From positions 1-11,282 of the forward strand of contig JAYZBK010000202.1 of assembly GCA_036339295.1 (NCBI GenBank): a stretch of DNA of 11,282 bases, written 5' to 3'. This DNA comes from GCA-002862325 sp036339295. Its GTDB lineage: Bacteria; Planctomycetota; Phycisphaerae; Phycisphaerales; SM1A02. The translations under genes were made by a program, and so were the position numbers. The notes below the pieces were generated by a model that was not told where the DNA came from, did not search any database, and worked only from the letters and a program-made list of their open reading frames with translations. This document shows, in pieces, positions 1 to 7,546 of the stretch. Position 1 is the stretch's first letter; the number at the start of each line of letters is the position of its first letter.

Positions 1-2
1 TC

Positions 3-872
3 ATCCTCTCGATGCACGAGAACCAGGCGGCCTACCCGATCGCGGAGCGTGCTCCCGCCGGAACGGAGGAACGGGACGCCCACCTCGCATTCACCAACCT
101 CGCGTCGATCGAAGCCGCCGACCGGGTGACCTGGAACAGCGACTGGAACCGCGAGTCGTTCATCGAGGGCATGCGGGCGATCCTTCGCCACGCCCCGGAG
201 TCGATCGGCGACGGCTGGGAGCACCGACTCCGGGGCAAGTCGGTCGTCGTGCCACCGCCGGTGGAGTTCGCGGAGATCGAGGACGCCGCGATTTTACGTA
301 ACACCCCCGCCGCCGATTATCAGGACCGGGCTGGACGCCATCCTCGTGAGCTGCTGGTCGCCTGGCCGCATCGCTGGGAACACGACAAGGGCTGCGACGA
401 GCTGCTCGAGACCGCCGAACGGGCGGCGTCCGAGGAGGCGGCCGGCGGCCCGGCGATCCGCTGGGTGATCCTCGGCGACAGCCGGAACGAGCCTCCCGCG
501 GCGATGCAGCGGTTCCTCGAGCGGCACCGCGACCGGATCGCCCATGCGGGCAACGTGGACCGGCCGACGTACCTGTCGTGGCTTCATGCCTGCGACTGGG
601 TGCTCTCGACGGCCCGACACGAGTTCTTCGGGCTCGCCGTCGCCGAAGCCCTGGTGGCCCGATGCCTGCCATGGCTTCCGAACCATCTGGCCTACCCGGA
701 ACTGGTCCCCGAGGACGCGATCGAACTCGACCCCTGGTCGCTGGAGCCCGGCCGGGACACCGAGGAGCTGAAGGATCGGATCGTCGCCGGATTGAGACGG
801 GCGGACGGCCCGGCCGCGGTGGCGGCGCTCGAAGCGGCCATCACCGAAGCGATCGAGACCGACCAGCCCTGA
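3..872 (+). CDS. DUF3524/GTDC1-like tRNA-queuosine mannosyltransferase homologue, 5' end missing
   Basis: Partial gene; the reading frame is open to the left edge, and an ATG at 12 lies inside the conserved HENQ region, so the true start is outside the window. Numbering from that ATG: HENQ (2-5); an FTN..S...AADRV..NS..NR.SF block (28-50) typical of the DUF3524 domain; PPPVEF (81-86); WPHRWEHDK (118-126), the hallmark of GTDC1/QTMAN proteins; and a GT-B style donor-site block HEFFGLAVAE (203-212) followed by LPNHLAYPEL. Family members add mannose to queuosine in the tRNA(Asp) anticodon; that role is known for the animal enzyme and is inferred here. A linker at about residues 94-106 is encoded by an unusually AT-rich dif-like sequence (291-327), yet the frame continues through it. 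The gene converges on the typA operon. No queuosine synthesis gene is visible in the window. Family assignment is firm; the exact substrate is not. Confidence 0.85.
   Translation: MLSMHENQAAYPIAERAPAGTEERDAHLAFTNLASIEAADRVTWNSDWNRESFIEGMRAILRHAPESIGDGWEHRLRGKSVVVPPPVEFAEIEDAAILRNTPAADYQDRAGRHPRELLVAWPHRWEHDKGCDELLETAERAASEEAAGGPAIRWVILGDSRNEPPAAMQRFLERHRDRIAHAGNVDRPTYLSWLHACDWVLSTARHEFFGLAVAEALVARCLPWLPNHLAYPELVPEDAIELDPWSLEPGRDTEELKDRIVAGLRRADGPAAVAALEAAITEAIETDQP
291..327 (-). other. dif-like sequence with long centre, inside the glycosyltransferase gene
   Basis: Read on the minus strand this is a XerC-like arm GGTCCTGATAA (327-317), a GC-rich centre of 15 bases (316-302), and a XerD-like arm TTACGTAAAAT (301-291). 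The 12-mer TGTTACGTAAAA (303-292) is identical to that in the candidate dif site at 1068-1095, in opposite orientation. The XerC-like arm matches 8 of 11 positions of the Escherichia coli dif arm. The usual dif centre is 6 bases, so this copy is unlikely to recombine normally. It encodes the variable linker I-L-R-N-T-P-A-A-D-Y-Q-D-R. It may be a decayed site, a relic of insertion, or coincidence. Confidence 0.35.
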
Positions 873-1118
873 GTTCAGGACCCGACCCGTGGACCGACTC
901 GTGGCCCGACGCGTCGCCGGCGAGCGGGCGGGCCCGGGCGACCCCGAGAGCCCGCCGGGGAACCGTCCGCCGGCAGCCGTCTCGATCCGACCCGGAACGT
1001 GGCCTGGTAGCCGGCCTGATCGACGCCATGGCCGCCCTCGACCCCCCCAGCCCCGTTTTTGGGCCCCAAGTCTCATAATGCATGTTACGTAAAACAGGGG
1101 ATCGCAGGCCTCGCGGCG
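873..1118. other. Intergenic region between convergent genes
   Basis: This 246-base gap separates the glycosyltransferase stop from the stop of the zinc-ribbon membrane protein. It contains a GC-rich inverted repeat (GGCGGGC at 927-933 and GCCCGCC at 950-956, 16-base loop) with no U-rich tail, so it is at best a weak or factor-dependent terminator. It also holds C- and T-runs at 1042-1060 and the AT-rich dif candidate. I see no credible small gene here; frames crossing it are antisense or chance frames. Confidence 0.6.
1068..1095 (+). other. Candidate dif site (XerC/XerD chromosome-dimer resolution)
   Basis: This AT-rich 28-base stretch has dif architecture: XerC-like arm AAGTCTCATAA (1068-1078), 6-base centre TGCATG (1079-1084), and XerD-like arm TTACGTAAAAC (1085-1095). 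Compared from memory with the proteobacterial consensus it fits about 21 of 28 positions, counting degenerate ones, including the core CATAATG, TTA, GT and AAA. The XerD arm also resembles the Bacillus form TTATGTAAACT. It lies between convergent genes, as expected at a terminus. FtsK-activated XerCD would act here to resolve chromosome dimers. The call rests on motif and position only; XerC/XerD genes and replichore skew are not visible. Confidence 0.6.
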
Positions 1119-2078
1119 TCACGCCCCCGTCTCCGCAGTCCCCTCCGGTTCCGGAGGATCGTCGTCCTCATGGAGCCGCCCGCATTCCGGGCACCGGGCC
1201 GATCCCTGTCGCCGGACGTAGCCGCAGCCGACGCATGCGTGGCGCCTCCATCGGGTTCGCTCGGCCCGGGTGGCGAACAGCACGGCCCACGGGCCGCACA
1301 GCCACAGGAGGACGGTCAGCGCATAGGCCAGCGAGAAGAACGACCCGGTGATGCACATGCAGTCGTGACGGCGGCGAACCAGGAGCACGGCCAGCGTTCC
1401 GAGGGCGACCTCGATCGCCGTTCCGGCGAGAAGCCGTCGCAGCAGGCGATCCAGGCCGGTCGGGTCGTGGCTCCGGCCGGCGGACCGAAGCAGCCGGTAC
1501 CAGACGAACCCGCCGCCGGTCCAGATGCCGATGGCGACCAGCCAGCCCCAGGGCATGACGATCCGGTCGTAGCCGTCGTCGAAACTCGCCTCGTCGGGCA
1601 GGAACGCCACCAGCAGGCTCTCGACCAGCGCCACCCAGAGCAACGCGGTCGCGGTGGTCGAGATCAGGACCACCGCGAGCACGCTGGGCAGCATCCGCCT
1701 CCCCTCTTCCGCGATCCGCGGCCGGCCGACGAGAGGCGACAGGAAGACGACCTGGAGAAGCACCCATCCCGTGAAGATCGCGACCACGACCCAGAAGTCG
1801 TCGTCGAGAACGTCGTCGACCCACTGGAACGTGACGAGCCCGAGGTAGCTCTCGCCGATCACCCGGATCCCGTCGCCGAAGGCGTCGGCCGCGGAATCGC
1901 CGTCGACGAGGGCGGCGATCAGGCCGAGCATGATCGGGCCGATGGCCACGAAGGCGATCAGCGAGATCGCGTAGAGCCAGGTGAAGCTGAGCGCGAGCGC
2001 CCAGGGCCTGCTGATCGTGCGATGGATCGGCACGAGGGCACGGTAGCAAGTCGCCGTTCCACGACACGAAGCCCGCAA
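1119..2078 (-). CDS. Multi-pass membrane protein with C-terminal zinc ribbon
   Basis: A 319-residue protein with about six hydrophobic segments (roughly residues 27-57, 95-117, 130-160, 175-196, 215-234, 243-270). A cytosolic-looking tail carries a Cys4 zinc ribbon (C282, C285, C296, C299, in C-V-G-C-G-Y and R-C-P-E-C-G), then an acidic end. An H-D-C-M-C motif (238-242) precedes the last membrane segment; I recall similar motifs in other Phycisphaerae membrane proteins, but no function is known to me. The start chosen is TTG at 2078-2076 because a GGAAG ribosome site (2091-2087) lies 8 bases upstream; GTG at 2033-2031 is an alternative that would give 304 residues and remove an odd N-terminus containing two cysteines. 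It begins 18 bases after typA, so it is probably the last gene of that operon. The first start remains uncertain; the gene itself is well supported. Confidence 0.75.
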   Translation of the reverse strand: MRASCRGTATCYRALVPIHRTISRPWALALSFTWLYAISLIAFVAIGPIMLGLIAALVDGDSAADAFGDGIRVIGESYLGLVTFQWVDDVLDDDFWVVVAIFTGWVLLQVVFLSPLVGRPRIAEEGRRMLPSVLAVVLISTTATALLWVALVESLLVAFLPDEASFDDGYDRIVMPWGWLVAIGIWTGGGFVWYRLLRSAGRSHDPTGLDRLLRRLLAGTAIEVALGTLAVLLVRRRHDCMCITGSFFSLAYALTVLLWLCGPWAVLFATRAERTRWRRHACVGCGYVRRQGSARCPECGRLHEDDDPPEPEGTAETGA

Positions 2079-2086
2079 GTCCGGGG

Positions 2087-2091
2087 CTTCC
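2087..2091 (-). promoter_or_regulatory. Ribosome binding site deciding the TTG start of the membrane protein
   Basis: Reads GGAAG on the minus strand, 8 bases from the TTG at 2078. No comparable site precedes the alternative GTG at 2033, so this favours the rare TTG start. Confidence 0.45.
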
Positions 2092-2096
2092 GCCGC

Positions 2097-3959
2097 TCAG
2101 GCGTTCGCGCCGGCCGCCTTCGCCCGATCGCTCCGAGCCTGCCGACGACGATCCACTTCGGAGAGCACCAGCTTCCGCATCCGGATCGCGGACGGGGTCA
2201 CCTCCACCGCCTCGTCGGACGCGATGTACTCGAGCGCCATCTCGAGGCTCATGCGACGAGCGGCCTTGAGCACCACGGTCGCATCCTTGTTGGCTTCCCG
2301 CATGTTCGAGAACGCCTTCGCCTTGGTCGGGTTCACGTCGAGGTCGTTCTCGCGACTGTTCTCGCCGACGACCATGCCCTCGTAGACCTCGTCCCCGGGC
2401 TCGACGAACATCACCGCCCGCTCCGAGAGCGAGAGCAGCGTGTAGGTCGTCGCCTTGCCCGTCTCGGTCGAGATCATGACGCCGTTGGCACGATCCCGAC
2501 GCGGGGTCCCGGCCGGCCGCCAGGAATCGAAGGTGTGATGCAGGATCGCCTCGCCCCCGGAGGCGTTCAGCAGCCGCGTCCGGAGCCCGATCAGGCCGCG
2601 GGCCGGCATCAGCCCCTCGATGCGGGTGCGGGTCCCGACCGGATCGACCGTCGTGATCTCCCCGCCGCGGCCACCGATCTGTTCGATCGCCGCCCCCGCC
2701 GACTCCGGCGGCGTGTCCACGGTGAGTCGTTCCCACGGCTCGTGCGCCTTCCCGTCGATCTCGCGGATCACGACCTCGGGACGCCCCACCACGACCTCGT
2801 AGCCCTCGCGACGCATCTGTTCGAGGAGCACCCCCAGGTGAAGCAATCCGCGACCCGAGACCTTGAAGCTCTCCGCAGACGGCCCGGGCTCCACGCGGAG
2901 CGCGACGTTCGCCTCCAGCTCTCGGTCGAGGCGGTCGCGGATCTGGCGGCTCGTCACGAACTTGCCGTCGCGACCGCCGAGCGGACCATCGTTGATCCGG
3001 AAGACCATGTGGAGCGTGGGCTCGTCCACCGCGACCCGAGGCAGCGGCTGCGGATCCTCGAGACAGGTGATCGTGTCGCCGAGCCCGGCGACCTCGAGTC
3101 CCTCGAGGGCACAGAGGTCCCCCGCGCCGACCTCCTCCGCCTCTCGCCGGCCGAGCCCCTCGAAGGCGAGCACGCGTCCCACCCTGGTCTGCGAGCGGCC
3201 TTCGGGCCCGTGCACCACGACGGGCATGCCGGGCCGGACGACGCCGCCGGTGACGCGGCCGATGACGATGCGGCCGACGAAGTCGTTGCGGTCGAGCGAG
3301 GTCACCTGCATGCGGAGCGGGCCGTCCGCGACATCGGCCGGGGCCGGGATCCGCGACCGCACCACGTCCATCAGCGGCCGGACGCCCAGCTCGCGGCTTG
3401 CCTCGTCGGTGTGGTCGTCGGTCGCCCAGCCGTCGCGGCCCGACGCGTGGAGGACGGGGAAGTCGAGGGTCTCGTCGTCGGCCCCGAGATCGACGAGCAG
3501 GTCGAAGACCGCGTCGACCACCGCTTCGACGCGAGCGTCGGGCTTGTCGCACTTGTTCACCACGACGATCGGACGCAATCCGATCCCGAGCGCCTTCCCG
3601 AGCACGAAGCGGGTCTGGGGCATGGGCCCCTCCGCCGCGTCCACGAGCAGGATGACGCCGTCCGCCATGCGCAGCACCCGCTCGACCTCGCCGCCGAAGT
3701 CGGCGTGGCCCGGGGTGTCGATGATGTTGATCCGCATGGACGTGCCGTCGTCGAAGGTCCAGTCGACGGCGCAGTTCTTGGAGAGGATCGTGATCCCCCG
3801 CTCCCGCTCGAGCGGGTTCGAATCGAGCACGCAGTCCTCGCGCTCCGCGTTCTCGCGGAAGACGCCGGACTGCGCGAGGATCGCGTCCACGAGCGTGGTC
3901 TTGCCGTGATCGACGTGCGCGATGATCGCGACGTTCCGGATGCGGTCGGGGTTCGACAT
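2097..3959 (-). CDS. typA: Translational GTPase TypA/BipA
   Basis: A 620-residue ribosome-associated GTPase of the elongation-factor superfamily, involved in 50S assembly and growth under stress. All GTP-binding signatures are present: G1 A-H-V-D-H-G-K-T-T (14-22), G2 region R-G-I-T-I (54-58), G3 D-T-P-G-H (81-85) and G4 N-K-C-D (135-138). The remaining length matches the usual TypA architecture (domain II, EF-G-like domains III and V, and the TypA-specific C-terminal domain), and the size is normal for the family. It starts at ATG 3959-3957; no strong Shine-Dalgarno is seen. It sits 37 bases after the M32 peptidase stop and 18 bases before the membrane protein start, consistent with co-transcription. 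Very confident; LepA and EF-G are excluded by length and by the family-typical N-terminus. Confidence 0.97.
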   Translation of the reverse strand: MSNPDRIRNVAIIAHVDHGKTTLVDAILAQSGVFRENAEREDCVLDSNPLERERGITILSKNCAVDWTFDDGTSMRINIIDTPGHADFGGEVERVLRMADGVILLVDAAEGPMPQTRFVLGKALGIGLRPIVVVNKCDKPDARVEAVVDAVFDLLVDLGADDETLDFPVLHASGRDGWATDDHTDEASRELGVRPLMDVVRSRIPAPADVADGPLRMQVTSLDRNDFVGRIVIGRVTGGVVRPGMPVVVHGPEGRSQTRVGRVLAFEGLGRREAEEVGAGDLCALEGLEVAGLGDTITCLEDPQPLPRVAVDEPTLHMVFRINDGPLGGRDGKFVTSRQIRDRLDRELEANVALRVEPGPSAESFKVSGRGLLHLGVLLEQMRREGYEVVVGRPEVVIREIDGKAHEPWERLTVDTPPESAGAAIEQIGGRGGEITTVDPVGTRTRIEGLMPARGLIGLRTRLLNASGGEAILHHTFDSWRPAGTPRRDRANGVMISTETGKATTYTLLSLSERAVMFVEPGDEVYEGMVVGENSRENDLDVNPTKAKAFSNMREANKDATVVLKAARRMSLEMALEYIASDEAVEVTPSAIRMRKLVLSEVDRRRQARSDRAKAAGANA

Positions 3960-3996
3960 GGCGCTTGGGGCGAGGGCTCTTGGAACGGGGCGTCGA

Positions 3997-5517
3997 TCAG
4001 ACGCCGTGGATGTCGCCGAACTTGGACTCGAGATGGCGCATGAGCGGATCGGCCGACAGGGGCTTGCCGGTCACTCGCTCGCAGAGCTCCGCCGCGGTGT
4101 ACCGGCGACCGTGCCGGTGGATGTTCTCGCGAAGCCACTCGAGGAGCCCGGAGAAGCGCCCCTCGGCGAAGCCCTCGTCGAGCCCCGGGATCGCCTCCCG
4201 TGCCGCCTCGAAGAACTGGGCGCAGTACAGGTTGCCCAGGGTGTAGGTCGGGAAGTAGCCGAGGGCCCCCATCGACCAGTGGATGTCCTGGAGGCAGCCG
4301 CGGCGATCGTCCGGGACCTCGACCGCGAGGTAGTCCCGATACTTCTCGTTCCACGCTCCCGGAACGTCGGCGGGCGCGAGATCGCCGGTCATGAGGGCCC
4401 GTTCCAGTTCGAAACGGATCATCACGTGCATGTTGTACGTCGCCTCGTCGGCCTCGACCCGGATGAAGCCCGGCGAGACGCGATTGGCCGACTCGAACGC
4501 CGCGCGAGCGTCGATCCCCGAGACCGCATCGCCGAAGTGCTTCGCGAGAAGCGGCTGGCACCACGTCCAGAACGGAAGACTGCGGCCCACCTGGTTCTCC
4601 CACATCCGGCTCTGGCTCTCGTGGATCCCGAGCGAGACGCTCGAACCGCACGGAGTCCCGATGTGCTCGAAGGAGAGTCCCTGCTCGTACATGCCGTGGC
4701 CGGCCTCGTGCATCGTGCTGCTCAGGGCGTCGGTCACCATCGCCGGGTGGAACCGGGTGGTCATCCGCACGTCGTCGCAGTGCGAGCCTCCGCAGAACGG
4801 ATGCACGGATCGATCCAGTCGCCCCCGCTCGAAGTCGAAGCCGAGCGCCTCGGCGACCTCCCGCGCGAAGGCCATCTGCGCGTCCTCGGGAAGCTCGATC
4901 CCGTCCAGCCGGTGGTCCGGGGACCGATCCGACCCCATGATCCGGTCGAGAAGGACCTTCAGGCGATCGCGGAGCGGGCCGAAGACCTCGGCCACGCCCG
5001 CGGCCGTGCAACCGGGCTCGTAGTCCTCGGCGAGGGCGTCCCACGGCTCTCCGCCGTCGGCCCAGCCGTAGCACTCGGCCTGTCGCCGCGCGAGCCCGAC
5101 GGTCTTCTCGAGCCATGGAAGGAACCGCTTGAAGTCGTTGTCCTTCCGGGCCGCCGCCCATTCGTGCTGGGCGGTGCTGGCCACCGAGGCCTGCTCCTCG
5201 ACGAGCGACGCGGGCAGCTTCACCGCCCGATCGTGATCCCGACGCCAGTTCCGGACGTTCGCCGCCTCGATGGTGTCCGCATCGAGGTCCATGCCGTCCT
5301 CGCAGGCGGCGATCAGCGACCCCATCTCCTCGGAGGCCAGTCGCTCATGGGCCATCCTCGCGAGGAGCGACAGCTGGGTCGCGCGATGCACCCCCCCACC
5401 GACCGGCATCGTCGTCTCCTGGTCCCAGCTGAGCAGCCCGTTGATGCTCCGGAGGACGCCGGTCTCTCGACCGAGCTCGAGCAGGCTGTCGTACGGAGCG
5501 ATGGAAGTGGTGGTCAT
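3997..5517 (-). CDS. M32-family metallocarboxypeptidase (carboxypeptidase Taq type)
   Basis: A 506-residue cytosolic zinc carboxypeptidase that trims amino acids from peptide C-termini. The catalytic H-E-A-G-H is at 270-274, where E271 is the general base and H270 and H274 bind metal; the following H-E-S-Q-S-R-M-W-E-N (299-308) supplies the third ligand, E300. Other family marks are H-P-F (239-241), D-V-R-M-T-T (249-254) and I-R-V-E-A-D-E (352-358). Length is typical of M32. There is no signal peptide. The ATG at 5517 has an AGGA site (5528-5525) 7 bases upstream. It is the first gene of the probable M32-typA-membrane protein unit, and the upstream 5518-5690 stretch must hold its promoter; TAGACT at 5569-5564 is a possible -10 box but no matching -35 is seen. 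Confident in family; physiological substrates are unknown. Confidence 0.95.
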   Translation of the reverse strand: MTTTSIAPYDSLLELGRETGVLRSINGLLSWDQETTMPVGGGVHRATQLSLLARMAHERLASEEMGSLIAACEDGMDLDADTIEAANVRNWRRDHDRAVKLPASLVEEQASVASTAQHEWAAARKDNDFKRFLPWLEKTVGLARRQAECYGWADGGEPWDALAEDYEPGCTAAGVAEVFGPLRDRLKVLLDRIMGSDRSPDHRLDGIELPEDAQMAFAREVAEALGFDFERGRLDRSVHPFCGGSHCDDVRMTTRFHPAMVTDALSSTMHEAGHGMYEQGLSFEHIGTPCGSSVSLGIHESQSRMWENQVGRSLPFWTWCQPLLAKHFGDAVSGIDARAAFESANRVSPGFIRVEADEATYNMHVMIRFELERALMTGDLAPADVPGAWNEKYRDYLAVEVPDDRRGCLQDIHWSMGALGYFPTYTLGNLYCAQFFEAAREAIPGLDEGFAEGRFSGLLEWLRENIHRHGRRYTAAELCERVTGKPLSADPLMRHLESKFGDIHGV

Positions 5518-5628
5518 GCGGAGGTCCTGGAGGGCCCGAGGGAGGCGGAACGATGAATCGAGCAGTCTAGTGCGACCGCGACGGCTCGGACGGGCCGTTC
5601 AACCGGAACCATGGCAACAGGCAAGGAA

Positions 5629-5659
5629 ACGACCCCCCCGGCAACGCCGAGGGGGTCGT
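5629..5659 (-). terminator. Rho-independent terminator of the ankyrin lipoprotein gene
   Basis: A perfect 9-bp outer stem (ACGACCCCC at 5629-5637 with GGGGGTCGT at 5651-5659) encloses a 4-bp inner stem (CGGC 5639-5642, GCCG 5646-5649) with an AAC loop and one mismatch between the stems. In the minus-strand transcript it is followed by TTCCTTGCC, a short U-rich tail. It lies 31 bases beyond the stop of the lipoprotein gene and before the M32 gene, separating the two transcripts. Confidence 0.8.
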
Positions 5660-5690
5660 GATCGCGATTCGTTCGTCCCGACGAGGCGGT

Positions 5691-7433
5691 TCAGCCGCCG
5701 GCGGCCTTGATCGACGCCGGAGCGTTCGCCTCGAGGTACTCGAGGACCTCGGTCCGGGCCGCATCGGTCCGGGCCTTCGCGTGGTCGAGCACCGACCACT
5801 GCCGGGTGTCGCGGACGCCGAGGTCCGCCCCGGCGTCGACCAGCAGCTTGATCTTCTCCACCGGAGCGGAGCTCGCGGCGATGATCACGGCGGACTGGCC
5901 GAGAAGGTTCGTCATCTCGAGATCCGGGCCGGCGGCGAGGAGGACCTCGCGCGACTCGGGGCTCCCGATCCGGGCGGCCCGCATCAGGGCGTTCTCCTTC
6001 TGGTGCATCTCCACGACGTCGAGGTCGGCCCCCTGGTCGACGAGCACCTGGACCGACTCGGGTCGGCCGATGCCGGCCGCCCAGATGAGGGGCGTCATCC
6101 CGTTCGAGTCGACGATGTTCACGTTGGCGCCCTTCTCGACGAGGAAGGCGACCGTCGCGGGATCCTTGGAGAGCGCCGCGGCCCAGAGGAGCGGCGTTCC
6201 ACCGATCTCGTCCACCGAGTCGATGTCGCCGCCCTTGGCGACGAGCATCTCGAGAGCGGCGAGGTTGCCGCTCTCCGCGGCGATGCCGACCGGGGTCTTC
6301 CCGACCTTGTTCCGGGTGTTCACGTCGGCCCCGGCCTCGAGCAGAAGCTGCATGATCTCGGCGTCGCCGTTCTTGGCCGCCCAGTGGAGCGCCTTCATGC
6401 CGCCCATCCCGGCGGCGTCGATGTCGTCGCCGGCCTCGATCGCGGCCTTGACGCCCTCGGCGTTCCGCCCCTGCGTGGCGACGAGGAGCTTGCTCGAGCG
6501 AGCGATGTCACCGCGCTGCGGAGGCGTGGGCTTGTCGCGGATGATCGCCCGGCGGACGGTCACGCTCAGCTCCGGCGCGTTGGGGTGATCGGTCGTGAGC
6601 TTGATCATCGGTCGGCGACCGGCCGCCTCCCAGGCATCCCAGTCCATGGCCAGTTCGTGGTGCAGCGACTTCTCCTCGCCGGCGCCGGAGAGCACCGGGG
6701 GATCGACCGCCACGATGGCGAACGGGGTCTCGTCCGCGGAATCGAGGACGACCATGCCCTGGTCGGCCGATTCCTGCTTCGCGGCATCGAGGAAGTCGGG
6801 GGCGAGCTTGACGTACATGCCGACCTCGCCCGCCACGGTGATGACCTGCGGGGGGCCCGCGACCATCTGCAGGGTGACCCGCTTGTTGAGCTTCTGGCCC
6901 TGCTTCAGCGAGGGCTTCAGGGTGATCTCGATCTCCGCCGACTCGCCGGGACCGATCGGGTCGCGGGGCCAGTTCGGCGTGGTGCAGCCGCAGCTGGCGA
7001 CCGCCTTCTTGATCTGGACGGTGGCGTTGCCGTTGTTGGTCAGGACGACGGTGCCGGTCTTCGGGACGCCGGGCTTCATCATCCCGAGGTCCAGCTTCTG
7101 GGGGGCGAAGCTGATGTCGAGCTGGGGCGCGCCGCGATCGGCGGCGGGCGGGGTCGGTCCCTGCATCGCCCTCGCCTCGGCGGAGGTCGTGAGGCCGGAG
7201 GCGCCGGACGGGGAGAGCGACGGCTTGCCGATCGTCGCCTTGATGTCGGCGGGTTCCGCGTTCCTGATCGGCGTCTTGGCGGCGGCGGTCGTCTCGGCGT
7301 CCTTCGCGGTCGCCGCGGGGGCGGAGTCGCCCTCGGCGACGGTCTTTCCCTGCTCCACGTCGCAGCCGAGCATCACGAGCGCGAGCGTCGCCGGGGCCGC
7401 GGAGCGAATGAGGTGGTTTCGGAAGCTGCTCAT
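5691..7433 (-). CDS. Lipoprotein with DUF1573 domain and ankyrin repeats
   Basis: A 580-residue predicted lipoprotein. The N-terminus (R10, hydrophobic 12-23, then M-L-G-C with lipobox cysteine C24) predicts export and lipidation. An Ala/Thr-rich linker (25-100) leads to a DUF1573 domain (about 105-205) with the diagnostic A-S-C-G-C-T-T-P (146-153), then a second beta-rich segment (about 206-300). About eight ankyrin repeats fill 314-569, with clear cores such as A-L-H-W-A-A-K-N-G-D and T-P-L-I-W-A-A; the first and last are degenerate caps. The start chosen is ATG 7433: it begins a proper signal peptide and has an AGGAAAAAGG ribosome site (7452-7443) 9 bases upstream; an upstream in-frame start at 7514 would bury the signal. 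It is monocistronic, with its own terminator. Ankyrin repeats suggest protein binding at the envelope; the partner is unknown. Confidence 0.9.
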   Translation of the reverse strand: MSSFRNHLIRSAAPATLALVMLGCDVEQGKTVAEGDSAPAATAKDAETTAAAKTPIRNAEPADIKATIGKPSLSPSGASGLTTSAEARAMQGPTPPAADRGAPQLDISFAPQKLDLGMMKPGVPKTGTVVLTNNGNATVQIKKAVASCGCTTPNWPRDPIGPGESAEIEITLKPSLKQGQKLNKRVTLQMVAGPPQVITVAGEVGMYVKLAPDFLDAAKQESADQGMVVLDSADETPFAIVAVDPPVLSGAGEEKSLHHELAMDWDAWEAAGRRPMIKLTTDHPNAPELSVTVRRAIIRDKPTPPQRGDIARSSKLLVATQGRNAEGVKAAIEAGDDIDAAGMGGMKALHWAAKNGDAEIMQLLLEAGADVNTRNKVGKTPVGIAAESGNLAALEMLVAKGGDIDSVDEIGGTPLLWAAALSKDPATVAFLVEKGANVNIVDSNGMTPLIWAAGIGRPESVQVLVDQGADLDVVEMHQKENALMRAARIGSPESREVLLAAGPDLEMTNLLGQSAVIIAASSAPVEKIKLLVDAGADLGVRDTRQWSVLDHAKARTDAARTEVLEYLEANAPASIKAAGG

Positions 7434-7546
7434 TTGAGTGTGCCTTTTTCCTGGGTCTGGGGCGGGGACCGTTGTCGAATGGGCGTTCGTCGACGCCGCT
7501 GTTGGAACGAACACCGGGCAGTTCTGTTGCTCAGACGAAGCAAGTG

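Noticed and set aside
292..1094. A mobile module bounded by inverted Xer sites
   Set aside because: The glycosyltransferase reading frame and its family motifs run uninterrupted across the left site, and nothing between the sites looks like cargo or a recombinase.
1068..1095. CATAAT at 1074-1079 as a -10 promoter box
   Set aside because: No plus-strand gene follows for more than 6 kb and no -35 box is seen; the dif architecture explains the AT-rich block better.
1059..4043. A 994-residue plus-strand open frame
   Set aside because: It is antisense to the zinc-ribbon membrane protein and typA, starts inside the gap by the dif candidate, is dominated by Arg/Asp/His/Pro composition and shows no domain. 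It is a GC-rich shadow frame.
4391..4394. CRISPR array, tRNA or rRNA genes anywhere in the window
   Set aside because: No regularly spaced direct repeats and no cloverleaf or rRNA-like stretch were seen; this entry covers the whole window.
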